A stretch of DNA of 64,000 nt from Oegoconia quadripuncta (GCA_949316235.1 OX438743.1:18101771-18165770); one strand, 5' to 3'; positions 21,901-36,900 are shown, counted from the stretch's first letter. Numbers and translations are program-made. Notes: generated by a model from the letters alone, not told the origin.

Positions 21901-24900
21901 TTAAGCAACTAGGATTGTATTATCGATACCAGATGGTTGATAAACTACACAAATACATTTTTTTTTGTAAATAAATACATAAATGAAAAACATCCATTAC
22001 CCGGGACCACATGTCTGTATTCATCATATACTCATGTATATGGTTTAACTTTCCTTTTTTACTCATATTTTTTTTTTTGTACAATAAAACGTTTAAAACA
22101 AACAAACCGCAAAATGCACACGGCAGACATGCATGACACATCAACGACAGGAAATAGACACTGATAAGTTCGTGCTGGATAAAATCTGCGAATCATAATA
22201 ATGATTATTAATAAAAAACAATGATTTTTTATTAGGTTGAAAAAACATATTACGAACTATTCTCTATCTCTTATATTTAAGAGCTATGCTCTTGTCGGTG
22301 GAGTCCTTACCAACTATTTTATAGGTACTATATATATTCCTCTCTATCTTATACTATGAGAATTAGGAAGTAACTTTTAGAGTAGAATGTCTAAGGTAAT
22401 AGACGATTTTGGGCAAGGTGCTTACATCTGAGATCTGATTCTCGCGTAGTCGTGATTTTAATGTCATGGGGTTTGTCACTTTTGCACACGTACATGAGTG
22501 TGAAAGATATAGACATGCCAATGTCGATCGGCAGTGAAATGTCGAGTGTGCGACAATTGGCGACACTCATGCGTCGACAGATGCCTTCAACCGGTTAATG
22601 GAGTATGTGGGGCTGAGTGTTTGATGATTTAGAAATTTTGCTTTTCTAAATTTTCTGATTCGGGAATCGGGGTGTTATGTCATATAACCTATAAAACTTA
22701 CTTCAACTGTAATGCTATCCAACCAGTTGCCATCCACACAGAGGTCGAAACTGTCTACTCCAATGAACCAATCGGGAGACGGGATCATGCGCGCCATTAC
22801 GGATACCTGCAACAAAAATAATAAATCAGTATAGGTATCAACCATATTAGTCATCATCATCAATCCGCACTAGTCCACTGCTGATCATAGGCCTCCCCCA
22901 ATATCATAGGCAGTTCCTACCAGCCGCCTGACACAGCAGCAGCAGTAGCATGGACAACGCGAGATAGTTTATATCACACGTTTTACCACGGTCACCTGTC
23001 AAAATGAACAACATAGCAGCCGTAAAGCAGCGTATTGACAGATGCATGCGACAAAATGTGTGGATAAAATATATCTATTAAATATATAAAGGAAGAAGCT
23101 GACTGACTGACTGACTGACTGACTGACATATCAACCCACAGGCCAAACCGCTGGGTCTAGAGTTTCCAAATTTGGCACGTAGGTTGCTTACGAGGTCTAG
23201 GGGAGCACTAAGAAAGGATTTTTCAAAATTCACCCTTTAAGGGGGTGAAACAGGGGTGGGAAGTTTGTATGAAGAAACAGTATAACTTGGACATTTCGAC
23301 TATTTTCGACTCGAAACTTCGCAAGAGTACTCCTAGAAACAAATAAGCTAATACGTGTTTTGAGATTTTTCGAAAAACAACCCCCTGGGTTGTGAAATGG
23401 GGGTTAAAACCGTAAAATCGATATTGGTGTCGTTATTTAGGTTTTATGGGATGTTGATTTTGAAAATGACATTTATTTTAAGTTAACCCTCTAGGGTTGA
23501 GATAGGGGTGGGGGTTGATACCAAAAAAGTCAATATTGGTGTCATTATTTAGGTTTTTTGGGACGTTGATTACGAAAATGCCATTTGTTTTGAAGCTAAC
23601 CCCTTGGGGTTAGAGAATGCGATAAGGGTGAGTTGAGATTTTTCGAAAAACAGCCCCCTGGGGTGTGAAATGGGGGTTGAAACCATAAAATCGATATTGG
23701 TGTCGTTATTTAGGTTTTTTGGGATGTTGATTATGAAAATGACATTTATTTTAAGCCAACCCTCTAGGGGTGAGATAGGGGTGGGGGATGATACCAAAAA
23801 AGTCTATATTGGTGTCGTTATTTAGGTTTTTTGGGACGTTGATTGCGAAAATGACATTTATTTTGAAGCTAACCCCTTACGGGTTGCGATAGTGGTAGGG
23901 GTTAAAATCACAAATTCAAATTGGTGTCGAAGAGTCAAAGTCTCAAATTCGAAGGCTCAAAGTCGAAGGCTGAAAGTCGAAGGCTCAAAGTCGAAGGCTA
24001 AAAGTCGAAGACTCAAAGTCGAAGACTCAAAGTCGAAAGCTCAAAGTCGAAGGCTCAAAGTCGAAGGCTTAAAATCGAAGGCTCAAAGACGAAGGCTCAA
24101 AGTCGAAGGCTCAAAGTCGAAGACTCAAAGTCGAAGACTCAAAGTCGAAGACTCAAAGTCGAAAAGTAAAATTCATAGTCAAAGTCATGTCAAAGTCATA
24201 GTCAAAGTCATAGTCAAAGTCATAGTCAAAGTCATAGTCAAAGTCATAGTCAAAGTCATAGTCATAGGCAAAGTCACAGTCAAAGTCATAGTCATAGTCA
24301 AAGTCAAAGTCGTAGTCAATGTCATAGTCGAAGTCATAGTCAAAGTCATAGTTAAAGTTTTAGTCAAAGTCATAGTCATAGTCAAAGGGGTGAATAGAAT
24401 TTCCAAATTTGGCACGTAGGTTCCTTACGAGGTCTAGGGGAGCACTAAGAAAGGATTTTTCAAAATTCACCCTTTAAGGGGGTGAAACAGGAGTGGGAAG
24501 TTTGTATGAAGAAACAGTATAACTTGGACATTTCGACTATTTTCGACTCGAAACTTCGCAAGAGTACTCCTAGAAACAAATAAGCTAATACGTGTTTTGA
24601 GATTTTTCGAAAAACAACCCCCTGGGTTGTGAAATGGGGATTAAAACCGTAAAATCGATATTGGTGTCGTTATTTAGGTTTTATGGGATGTTGATTTTGA
24701 AAATGACATTTATTTTAAGTTAACCCTCTAGGGTTGAGATAGGGGTGGGGGTTGATACCAAAAAAGTCAATATTGGTGTCATTATTTAGGTTTTTTGGGA
24801 CGTTGATTACGAAAATGCCATTTGTTTTGAAGCTAACCTCTTGGGGTTAGAGAATGCGATAAGGGTGAGTTGAGATTTTTCGAAAAACAGCCCCCTGGGG

Positions 24901-27900
24901 TGTGAAATGAGGGTTGAAACCATAAAATCGATATTGGTGTCGTTATTTAGGTTTTTTGGGATGTTGATTATGAAAATGGCATTTATTTTAAGCCAACCCT
25001 CTAGGGGTGAGATAGGGGTGGGGGATGATACCAAAAAAGTCTATATTGGTGTCGTTATTTAGGTTTTTTGGGACGTTGATTGCGAAAATGACATTTATTT
25101 TGAAGCTAACCCCTTACGGGTTGCGATAGTGGTAGGGGTTAAAATCACAAATTCAAATTGGTGTCGAAGTCGAAGAGTCAAAGTCTCAAATTCGAAGGCT
25201 CAAAGTCGAAGGCTGAAAGTCGAAGGCTCAAAGTCGAAGGCTAAAAGTCGAAGACTCAAAGTCGAAGACTCAAAGTCGAAAGCTCAAAGTCGAAGGCTCA
25301 AAGTCGCAGGCTTAAAATCGAAGGCTCAAAGACGAAGGCTCAAAGTCGAAGGCTCAAAGTCGAAGACTCAAAGTCGAAGACTCAAAGTCGAAAAGTAAAA
25401 TTCATAGTCAAAGTCATGTCAAAGTCATAGTCAAAGTCATAGTCAAAGTCATAGTCAAAGTCATAGTCAAAGTCATAGTCATAGGCAAAGTCATAGTCAA
25501 AGTCATAGTCATAGTCAAAGTCAAAGTCGTAGTCAATGTCATAGTCGAAGTCATAGTCAAAGTCATAGTTAAAGTTTTAGTCAAAGTCATAGTCATAGTC
25601 AAAGGGGTGAATAGAATTTCCAAATTTGGCACGTAGGTTCCTTACGAGGTCTAGGGGAGCACTAAGAAAGGATTTTTCAAAATTCACCCTTTAAGGGGGT
25701 GAAACAAGAGTGGGAAGTTTGTATGAAGAAACAGTATAACTTGGACATTTCGACTATTTTCGACTCGAAACTTCGCAAGAGTACTCCTAGGAACAAATAA
25801 GCTAATACGTGTTTTGAGATTTTTCGAATTCAACCCCCTGGGTTGTGAAATGGGGGTTAAAACCATAAAATCGATATTGGTGTCGTTATTTAGGTTTTAT
25901 GGGATGTTGATTATGAAAATGACATTTATTTTAAGTTAACCCTCTAGGGTTGAGATAGGGGTGGGGGTTGATACCAAAAAAGTCAATATTGGTGTCATTA
26001 TTTAGGTTTTTTGGGACGTTGATTACGAAAATGCCATTTGTTTTGAAGCTAGCCCCTTGGGGTTAGAGAATGAGATAAGGGTGAGTTGAACACTTTGAAC
26101 CCACCGGGTATACCATATCACAGACTTTTACTACGTGTGGGTGCACCTGTTATGTTATTGAGAAATTTAAAGCCACCCAAACTTTGTAACGGTACTAGGT
26201 TGCAAGTCAAGGCTTTGCACCGGAACGTAGTAGAGGCCACTATTTTAACAGGACCTGCTCAGGGAGAAACAGTGTTTGTACCGCGTATTCCATTAATACC
26301 AAATGATCTTCCCTTTGAATTCAAAAGGCTTCAGTTTCCACTAAAGGTCTGTTTTGCCATGACAATAAATAAGTCGCAGGGGCAAACTCTCAAATTCGCC
26401 GGAGTAGACCTACGACAGGACTGTTTCTCTCACGGTCAGTTCTATGTGGCAGGCTCACGTGTAAGTTCACCTCAAAGTTTGGTTCTATTGCTACCACCTT
26501 CAAACATGGCAAAAAATGTTGTTTATAAGGAAGTACTTTAATAAATATAAACCAGAATTTTTCAGAAAGGTCTTTTAATGGATCCCTGTCTTAATTCATT
26601 TACCTGGCAAAACATCAACATGGTTCCACATACTTGTTATCTGCCCAGGGTCTTTTCCTGTTTGAGATAAACTCTACATGGTAATTTTTCTGCTGAATGT
26701 ATTCCCGTGGGAAAGTAATAAAGTGTTGATTCATGTAGTCTACGCGGACGAAGTCGCGGGCAGCTGCTAGTGATATATAAAAATGCTGATCGTCGCTCAA
26801 TAAATAATAATAAATAAATAATCTTTATTGTTTCTCACACAAGGCAATAAATGATCGAACATGTATTATATATGTATTACAAAATTCTGGTCCAAATATA
26901 CCTAGAGGGACTAACATTTGAAGTAGGAAAATAAACCTGTTCTTCAGATTGCCAGGCTCACCCCTAGGTGTTACAGATAGTAACAATATAGTTGGTCCTA
27001 CGCTGCGCTTGCCTAACTACGGTCTCTACTCCAGAACCCGGTTTCTCCAACGACAGTCGATTCTGTGACAGATACGACTAGCTCACTGCTTTTAGCTTGC
27101 TATCTTTCAGGGCTATGTAGACGACTTTAGTTTTCCGGATGATCACCTCCGTCCAGGTCCTACTCTCTCAGAGTACTAATATTGAGTTATAATAAATACA
27201 GATCTACGATGGTGATAGTTTCGTCTAATAAATCGTTATAATCGGTGGTTACTCAATATAAATTGTAGCAACCGAAGTTAACATAATATTTCATGGTTAC
27301 AGAATTACAGATAACAAGCAATGTTCAGACAGTCCAGTAATTAGTAATGTCGGCGACAGATGGACAAATCACACGACATCAATTAGTTAGCGAGGCATGT
27401 ATACCGCGTGTTAGTTTGAGACGACCACCGAAAAGGAAGTAGTAATTTTACCGGAAATTAAATTCTCATAAAATATGACGTAGATAATGATTGCGAAAGA
27501 CATACGGGATGCATACAGAAATACACAAAGTGGAAATCAAATATTTTGTTTTTTTTTTATGCACAACTTTGTCTCAATTACACCTGATGTTAAGTGAAGA
27601 TGAGGTCGAAGATGGAAGCGTACTGACCCGGAAACCCCAACACATTTGGGGGACTGGTTATCTTATCTCTGACAACGGGAATACAACCATTCTATTAACA
27701 TTGCTGCTTGGCGGCAGATTTAGATAAGATGGTGGTAGCTAGCCAGGCGGACATTTAAAATGCCCTACCACCAACCAAACCGAGTACTGAAACATGTGCC
27801 CCGCTGGGGATCGAATTCCGCGACCTCCGAATCGTAAACCCAATGTTGTTTACATTGAGCCACGGAGGATAATGTCAAAAAGTTGTGCTAAAAAGTGCCC

Positions 27901-30900
27901 AAAGGAAAAAACGAGTGCCACTCTAATTTATGCGTTATTCAAAATTCTAAGTGAGTATTCTGGCGTCACGTGTTGCTGGAATACTTATTCTCATACGCAG
28001 AACACTAATTGGCACTATTACCGCAATTTTTTTTGACATAATCAAAATAGCTGAATTCCTTTTTATCTATTCTATCATCACGTAGGTACGTCTGCGAAAG
28101 TAACTTTAGAAACTACACAGCTGGGGACCCTAGGCTACCAGAGCTGTCACTGGGCGAGCGCGGACGCGTACATGTAAATTTTCGTAGGGTTGACACCTTC
28201 AAATGTTGTATATCAACGTGACAGATTTGGGTTTCTTATCAGCTTTTGAATTACCTCTTTCGCTATGGCTCCTTGTTTACAACTAGCATACATAGCATAC
28301 ATGCGCAATTAATAGGAATAGTCTTTTTAGTTTGACTGTAAGATTAATAACCAAAATTCAGCAATTTAGTTTAAGATGTTTTAAGACTAGTACGTGGAAC
28401 TCGCATAATATCTAAATACGAAGAAAGAGAAAGTAACTCCAAAGACTTTCGAGCAAATTTCCAACGCATTCCAAATTGATACCTCATCAACGTTCAACCG
28501 ATCCCTTCATCCGTTAATCTACTAATTTATATGTATCACTAGCACACTGTTTCCAAATAACCAGACAGCACAATAATTGAATGTGTCAGCAACACAAATC
28601 GTTCAGTGGCAACCAATGTTTCTGTCAGGCGTAATAATAAACCAACAGAATGTTTGAAATAACAATTTAGGTCGAAACGGAAAACTTTAATATTTTGTAT
28701 AGAAAGGGCTATTATAAAATTAGGTAGTTATCTAGGGGACAGGCAAGCCTGCAGGCTTTTGGCGGGAATTTAACAAGTGATGTTGCATCTATTTTCTATT
28801 TGCTGTATTTTGTATATTATGAGATTTGGTGGTTATTATTGGTAATGAATATACGATACGTCAGTAATTGTGTACAAGAATAAAATGTAAAGATTAAGTA
28901 TTTCTAAATATCACATAAACATTATAAAGAGAGAACTCTAAAATACAGTTCGTGGGTTAAAGGGTATAAATGTAATTTAAAAAAAACGTTCTATTTGGCA
29001 CCGTCGATTAGGACCACGCCATCAAATATAAATAAAACCAATTTATCAGATAAGATAACGGACATGAAAAATCGAAACAGAAGTACAGTAAACAACAGAA
29101 ATTAGGCTTAACTGCCAATAAAACACAAACAACGCCCTCGAACCGATAAAATTTCCCCCTTTTATTACTACTCGATTCGAATGAGCCCGATTTTTTTGTT
29201 TGTCCGTACAACAACTGACGTATCGTAATTGCTGTTTGCTCTCTAGGGCATTAATTAGTGATGAAATACGATATTTTTGGGGAGTGTTCGGTGAGGGAAC
29301 GGCTTCGAAGAATGCCAGCAGCAAATCTACTTTAGGGTGAGAGTTTATAACAACTAGGTATAAGTCATAAGCAGATCGTTGAATTAGCCATTTAATAGAC
29401 TAGGTATAATGTGAACAACTAGATATGTCATAAGCAGGTCGTTGAATTAGCCATTTAATCGAATGCCTCGGCGAATCGTAATCCATTTGGGTCAATAAGT
29501 TTGAGTACAGTCTGAAACAGTCCTTAAAAGAATAATTCAAAAATATGTTTTCTCGGGAAATCTTAAATAGTTTTCATTCGATAGAACTTTTAGTATATTG
29601 ACACGTCCAGTAATTGCTGTAATCATAAGAAATATCCAAAAACTTAATTTATTTTATTTTATGTGGGCCTGCAAAAAGTTTATCTGTTTCAGACTACGGC
29701 GGCGGTCGGCTTCAATAGATTTTCAATTTAATTACATTAAATATGTATTAACGTAATATTATAGTTGATAACCATCACAACTTTTTGGCTCGTCCTGTTT
29801 TTATAATCGTATTTCGGTAATTCTGACAACATTGCGACCGTAAAATATTGAATTAATTTGTTAATTATTTTGTGTCATTCAAAATTAAACAATAGTATTG
29901 GAGGTACGTAAGTTAATTTATCACTCGTGCGCTGCAATCAGGGATGTCATTACAAGTACAGAACTGTAATAAATGAAATCAAAATCATTACAATAGCGAT
30001 TCAGGTTTTATTCGAATTAAATATTCTATATCGTCACCACCATAAAGATCGTCACCAGTGTACTTGCATATGTAACAGAGACCTGATTGTCATTATTATT
30101 CACCACGCTGCTGGTCTTTCATCGCCCCATTTCCTGGCCTGGTTGACCATTGACGCTCCTTAGACGTTGAGCATTCCTAGTGAAGAGCCAAACGTATATG
30201 GACTCCGTGAAATATGTCACAATAATATTCTACGCCCAGACAGGAAAAAAAAAACGTTATACTTACTCTAGAATGATTTCCGTCAACAAAGAACTCGGCC
30301 TCCGTCCTCCCGACACCCTGGTTGATAGCGGGCGCTCCGAATACATCGAGTGTTCCCGGAGCGGAACCAAGAGCATCCGAGCGCCCGGACTCCGCGAACT
30401 GCCGGACGGGGGGCGGCACTCTTCGTCCCAAGCGGAAGAGAACATATGATCGATCGTGAGATACACCTGTGAATAGAAAAGTGACATGAAATATCTACTT
30501 TATTTTGTTTTGACAGTCATTCATCATGTCATGGCGCACACGTCTGAGACGTCTTATAAAGTACACAACTAGTACCTAAGTAGCGTTACTTTGTCAGCAG
30601 ATCTAGCATACCCCATAGTTTCTCAATAACTACACGAGGTAAAAGCCAGCTATTACGTTCATGCTTTAGGCATGTAAGAGGACTTCCTTCTAGCATGTCT
30701 TTGTGGAGAGACGACGGGGCATGCTAGCCCCGCAGGTGTGAATCTAATGTACACAAGTTGCAGCTTCGCTGATGCGTCTAGATCAGAATATGGAGCCACG
30801 TCGGCCTACTCTGTTTTCTTTTTATTGTTATAACGGGCATCGAAGGGCACTAATTGTAAGCTGTCTTTTACTATGGCAAGTTAATGGCTTGAACTAAATC

Positions 30901-33900
30901 TAATCAAATGGAATGGAAACACAAGCATGGATTGATTTATAATGTTATATATTTGTGTTTATTTTTAGAAGTTACAGGTGTTACAAAAACCTATGTGGGT
31001 TTATCCTCTTGTCATCATCGGACACTCATGACAGTCATTTCTTTTATTTAGGTTATAATTAGATAGCCAATAATGTTAATTATGTACAACAGAGTCATTA
31101 CAATTACTTATCACCAATATAACGTCACGACCTTTATCCCAAAAGTGGTCAGAGATATCCCAAACATTAAAAGTTTAGTGCTCGAAACAACATTCCCGGT
31201 TCACCTTTCGAAATATACAGAAATGATCACGTGACAGGATGGGCTTACCCGTCGTCGCTAAAATATGCAAATCTAGTTATAGATGTTTTTGGTGGTAAGT
31301 CCCATAGTCGCCTTTTAGGACATCCACGAGAAGAGACGGGTTAGTTGTATTTTGTAACGTGCGGAAACCACACAGCACTCCAATAAAAGGTAATAATAAT
31401 GCAGCCCTCATTTAACTAACTCTGATATGGTTCGATGGAGGTAGCCCTGTACAAAATGGCACTATCAATTACGTTACAAAAACGTAGAGTTATAAAATGT
31501 TCATGATGCTCTTACCACATACATCAATGACGGTCGTAAAGGTTGATATGGCATTATGCATGCCGCAGGTAAATGTTATCACCCCAAATTGCCACTTTAT
31601 CGATAAACCCATATATTGCCATATCTAGCAAAAAGCTAAACTACTGGCCATTGGCAGTGATATGGTGATGGTCCGATTATGACGATGGGCGAATAATCGT
31701 CAGCACTTGTTTATTTTTTTTTTAATTGAGCTACACACATGCGGGTAACAAATGATTAATATAATGTTCATTTCACCTTCGATAAAAGCAAAATTCTAAC
31801 TGATTTTCAATAAAAAATGCTAAATATCTTCGAAACGAGATAACTAATTTTCATCAAACATTGCTAGTAATCTGTCTCCTAATTTAGTATTGAATATAAT
31901 AAAAATCGCACTCAAATCGGACGTATTTTAGAAATGCGTGGTTTGTCCAAACAAAGACTGGATAGGTACATGCACACAACGTCTTTAAACGTATTATAAG
32001 ACTCGTCGGTTTTCATCGGAGGCTGAAAATGACAGTATCTTTGATATTATAAAGCCCTATATCCCAAGTTGAGTAGTCAGAGGTATCCCAAATATAAGCG
32101 TTTGGGTGTTTTGGTATGAAGTTTCTTAGTCGCCATTTCGCCATGAAGATGGTTCCATGGGTGGTTCAATTCTATTTACGTTCCGGAAACCATGCGACTA
32201 CAGCAAAGCTAAAGAAAGATTATTAACGCCATTACTTTATACAGTTTCAAAAAGACTATTGACCCAATTTGTGTCTATATTTTCTGTTAATCTTAGAATT
32301 CTACTAAAACATAATGTGTTTACTCGCCACGGATCAAAAGAAGTTGTAAAAAATTTAATTAATCTAAATAAAACTACAGCTACACTAGTAGCATGAGAGG
32401 CGCTATAAACGTTTATGCCAAACGAGATAATATTTGTCCTGCTCAATCGCTTGGACGAAACATACAACTATCGCACTCTTACTCCTATGTCGCGCGCGAT
32501 AAACGATGTCATGCTACAGGAGCTGGTCTAAATGTCATGGTGTCGTGTTACTTTATGCGATATTTTTTTTTATACTAAATAGGTTAGCACTTCAATTCAA
32601 TCAAAAGATGGGACCGAAGATGGAAGCGCGCTCAACCAGAACCCCCCCAACTTATTTAGGAGAGCTATCATGTCTTTGCAACCTTAGATGCGTGAGTGTC
32701 CGATGTTCGAATAACCCTATATAAATTATTATTGGCAAAATGAAACATGTAATTCATTTTAGATAAAGACTGTATTTCCACATTTAAAATAAGTTCGTTA
32801 AGCTAGGTAAGTTAATCGGACGGTGGGGGACGTACAACTGCTTGTATTGCATTACGCCTATAGGTACATTGTATATAGTTAAGCTGTGACGTCACTTTAT
32901 ATGCTTTTCGTACAACCTGATATCTTTAACTTACCAATTTTTGTATACCTGTATTTTCTTTTTGTGTTGTGCAATAAAGTGATAAGATAGATAAAGCGTT
33001 TATTTGCATATTACAGAAACATATACAAAAATATTCGACGCAACAATAATTTTGCTTGGTGTTATTCTTACACAATGTAGCCTTATTTCACAGTAATAAA
33101 AATAAAAACTAAAATTAAATACAACTGTTACAACTTATAATAGAGTTGTATGTGTATCTGTACCACAAACGGGCCATCGCTCAGTGTGGATCCTCACCTA
33201 TAGAGGTAAGACACTGATTTTCAGCTAGTGCCCTGCGAGAGAAAGCGAGGGTAGGGTACTAGTGCAAAAATTTTCAATAACAACCATAAGTGTGTATTCT
33301 ATAAAGATCATGTTGTACGGTGGTGTATAGTAATTGTATGGATCATAATGATACTCGTTTAAAATAAAAAGTGGATTTAACATAATTAACTAAATACCTA
33401 CAACGCGAACGAGTCAATTTGTCTGTGAGCAGCTACCGCTAAGCTATACGAAATGTTGCAAATGCTTTCGGAATATTCTTCTTTTGTATTTCTAGCAGAT
33501 GTGCTTTAATTCGCTTCTTGAAAGAAAACTTAGAGAGTGGATTTTGTGTTGTATAGTAACTTTTAGATAAATACAAATTCAAACTACAAAGATGAGATAG
33601 ATAAAATGCAAGAAAGAAAGGGAATCAAGGATGCTTCCAGTATCTGTATGACTGCAATGTCATGGCCGTAGGGCATATACGTAATTTGAGTAACAGATAT
33701 CCCGAAACTGGTGACTACATGCTCTACTAACCTGTATCATAAGACTTATGAAGTTTATAAGTTGACGGTAGAAGAGAGAGAAAGCAGGGGAAGTGCACAA
33801 AAGATACCGATTGGGTCGGAGTGTCTTTGGGCATATACCCAACCCTATAGCAAACATAGAATAGATAGATAAAGCATTTATTTGTTACTCCAAACACACA

Positions 33901-36900
33901 CACATATAGGTACATATAAAGTTTTAAAACAATTTGTAAAAAAACTTTAGGTAGACTTCAACTTAATAACTAAAACATATGTGTGTTGCAGCAGGACAAA
34001 TGCATAAGTTGGCGGTGGTTGGCCAGGTGGACATTTAGAAATGAATAGAAAAGGATAACTTTATTCAAACCAGAACGCAAAGTACGCAAATAAAATAAAG
34101 CAATATAAATACTAAAAAACCAGACACTATAGTAATTATTATGTGCGCCCTGTAACGAATTGGATCTGACTCAGCATAATGTAGCGAGACCCCACAACGC
34201 TGATAATTCCAGAACCAAACATTAATATATACCTGTGTTCTATGCTCTACCGCCAACCAAACTGAGTATCAAATATGTATAACCTGCTGGGAATCGAACC
34301 CGCTACCACCGTTTTGTAAACCTTTCGTTGTTTACATGGAGCTACGGAGGCGTTTGTCACATTGAATGTTTACATAACGCGTGAATCATTGACTGACTAT
34401 CTCACTGAGTGTACTGAACTCAAGTATTGCCAATTGGCATGGTTACAAAACCCCGATAAACAATGTGCTCTGCAATGAATTGTTTTATTTCGGACGTGTA
34501 TCCGAACGACAGGTGTATTTATTGTGCGTTCCGAACGCAAATTATCTCGAATTAATTTCCAGTGTCATGTTTAATTTTAGCCGGTAATGATTAAGCGCGG
34601 TTTTACATTAACATATTTTCTGTTTTTGTAATGTCTATTGAAATTTAGTTTTTTTAATTCAGCGTTGCTTTTTTGAGAACAGTTTCGGCACTTTGAAAAG
34701 TCTGAAAGCTTTCATTGGAAAATTAATTCTGTATTCTACAAACAGTACATGGATAACATATTTTATATAATTTTCTTAGTATATTTTTTAATAAGGTCGC
34801 CTAAATACTATACCCCTTGTTGCCTACCGCGTTAGCTCTTTTGCATTAACTATTTTATTAGGCAAAACAAGCCATTGGTATCACAATTTCACGTTCTGAC
34901 AACCATGGCTTATTTTGCCTTTATTTTTTTATGGTTAAATTTATGATTAAGACATTTCGATAGTCCATATATCACATATATTTTAAGTTTATACAAAATA
35001 AATCGACTCCGTCGTAACAAAGGTTATCTACTACTATAATATTAGAAATCTATATGTTGAAATGCACAAGTATATAAAATTTTTTGAATATTTTTGACAA
35101 TCACATTTGTTTCAGACTCCAAAATTTACGAACTTAGGACATTATGAAGCGGTAATAAATAAATCTAATCACAAAACATAACTTAAGATATGTCTCTCAC
35201 GGTCGTACGCTGTAGGCCCGAGTAGGCTGGCTGCATTGCCTAGTTGAATAGCGAAGCTCAACAATGCTTCTAAGTAAAGACCAGTATTCCGGTCATGCGA
35301 GGCTTCGACAAGCGCTGTAGCACCCGGTCCCCACAGCCCTATAAAATGTAATCTAGTGTATTAATTTGACCTCCTGAAGAATGAGTACCGTCTTAACAAG
35401 ACGCACGGTGCGGTAATGTTCCGTTTACGCCGCGTTTCCATATTTTTTATGATGTACTGGAGATGTGTCTTACCATATTTACACCGACCGGAATTCATTC
35501 AATAAAGCTTGCACATTATGTCTATGTATCAGGGACTTGGCAGCTGAAACATACACTCGACTGCGAAGAAAATAGGTCACATTTATTCTTCGAAAGTTAT
35601 CCTAAAGTATGACAAACACTAATTTGCTATAAGGTTTATTAAAAATACTAGGGACTAGACGATGGTGCAAAGTATCCGAAATATCAAAAAAATATATATT
35701 TTCAATGTTGTATTTGACTTTAGAAATTGTTTTTTTCATTATTGATTGATTGGATTTTTTTTTTTGGATTCGCATTTGACCACAACCTCACCTGATGGAA
35801 AGTGACGATGTGATCCCAAGGTTGTAGGATTCAGCAAAGACTGACGCCAGAAGGGAGTTCCATGCCTTTGCTTGGTTTAATTTGAAAGATAATTTGAACC
35901 TTCACACAATAAGTAACTTATATAACTTTGTTGGTATAGGTATTAGGAATAAGAAATTAAACAATAATTTGACTCTGTGGTGTTGTTTCTGATTCTGTTT
36001 CAAAAAATTTTATAAAGTGTAGGTTTCGCGAGATGTTTCGAAATAAAAAAAAAATAAAGCTGAAGATTTCAAATTAATACGATATATTTATTCAAATTAT
36101 TTTGAACAACACAATAATGTCTCTTCAAATGTTTGCTCAACAGACATCTTTATTTATTCTGAAATAATAACAGGGATTTTGAGATTTCATTACAATCCTG
36201 GCTGTTATATTAAATTTTAATATTGATAAGCCCTAGAATGAAAGTCGACATTACAAAGTTGGACATTTTTATTCAAATTGTATTTCTTTTTGAGGTAATT
36301 AATGTACTAAATTTTAATGTACGATTTATTTCATAAAGAGACAAAACAGATGTTTTCAAAAAGAATTGGAATTAAACTTTGAAGCAGTCTTATTATTTCA
36401 TGAAACGAATTAAAATTTGTTTTAGGTAATTGAAGTGTCATCCGTCACTCATCAGAGTGGCTTCTTCTATAACGGCACGGGAAGTTGTAATTATATTATT
36501 ATTGCTGAATTATCTCTTAGGCTAAATATATTCATACATAAATAAAATAAAAGTGCTGTGTGGTTTCAGTATCAACCCGTCCTTTCCCGTGGGTGTCGTA
36601 AAAATATGACTATGGGACTTCCACCAGTATATTTTTTTTTTTAATGATAAACTGGATACGCGTTTGACCACAATCTCACCTGATGGAAAGTGACGATGAA
36701 GTCCAAGAGCACGCGATCCCAGTAAATGCCTATTCACTCTGCTCTTGAAGATCCCAAGGTTGTAGGATTCAAGAAAGACTGACGCCGGAAGGGAGTTCCA
36801 AACCTTGGCTGTTCGGATGATGAATGAAGAATCGAACTTCTTAGTGCGAATGTTCGGTATATTAACTATATACGGGTGGATGCCTTCCCACGCCTAGTAG

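Larger units (their letters stand above)
23160..26077 (+). repeat. tandem 1.2-kb repeat, 2.4 copies, inside the Helitron
   Basis: TTTGGCACGT recurs at 23171, 24408 and 25625 (periods 1237 and 1217). Copies 1 and 2 are nearly identical; copy 3 stops near 26077. The 20-bp length difference equals +6, -14 and -12 bp changes in the minisatellite zone. Confidence 0.92.
23074..26770 (+). mobile_element. Helitron, 3.7 kb, defective
   Basis: Begins TC (A|TCTATTAAATATATAAAGG) and ends in a hairpin region GCGGACGAAGTCGC then GCAGCTGCTAG|T, inserted between A and T as Helitrons do. The head has (CTGA)n and GGTCTAGGGGAGCACTAAG. The interior is almost three tandem copies of a 1.2-kb segment followed by a helicase C-terminus; no Rep nuclease is present, so it cannot move alone. 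It lies in intron 3 of mspo, on the opposite strand. Confidence 0.88.

Noticed and set aside
23099..23126. (CTGA)n microsatellite as an independent feature
   Set aside because: It is a standard part of the head of this Helitron group.
23892..24419. Long open frame with repeating KVEGSKSKAQSRRL-like peptide
   Set aside because: It is a by-product of the 14-bp and 12-bp minisatellites; the reverse strand is open as well (MTLT repeats).
25129..25632. Same repetitive frames in the second copy
   Set aside because: Copy of the minisatellite zone, no start context or conserved domain.
26086..26541. Host PIF1 helicase gene
   Set aside because: Only the final 151 residues exist, inside intact Helitron termini; a host gene would have exons for the ATPase core.
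30180..30449. Plus-strand frame opposite a GC-rich exon
   Set aside because: Antisense shadow of the mspo Spondin exon 30466-30267.
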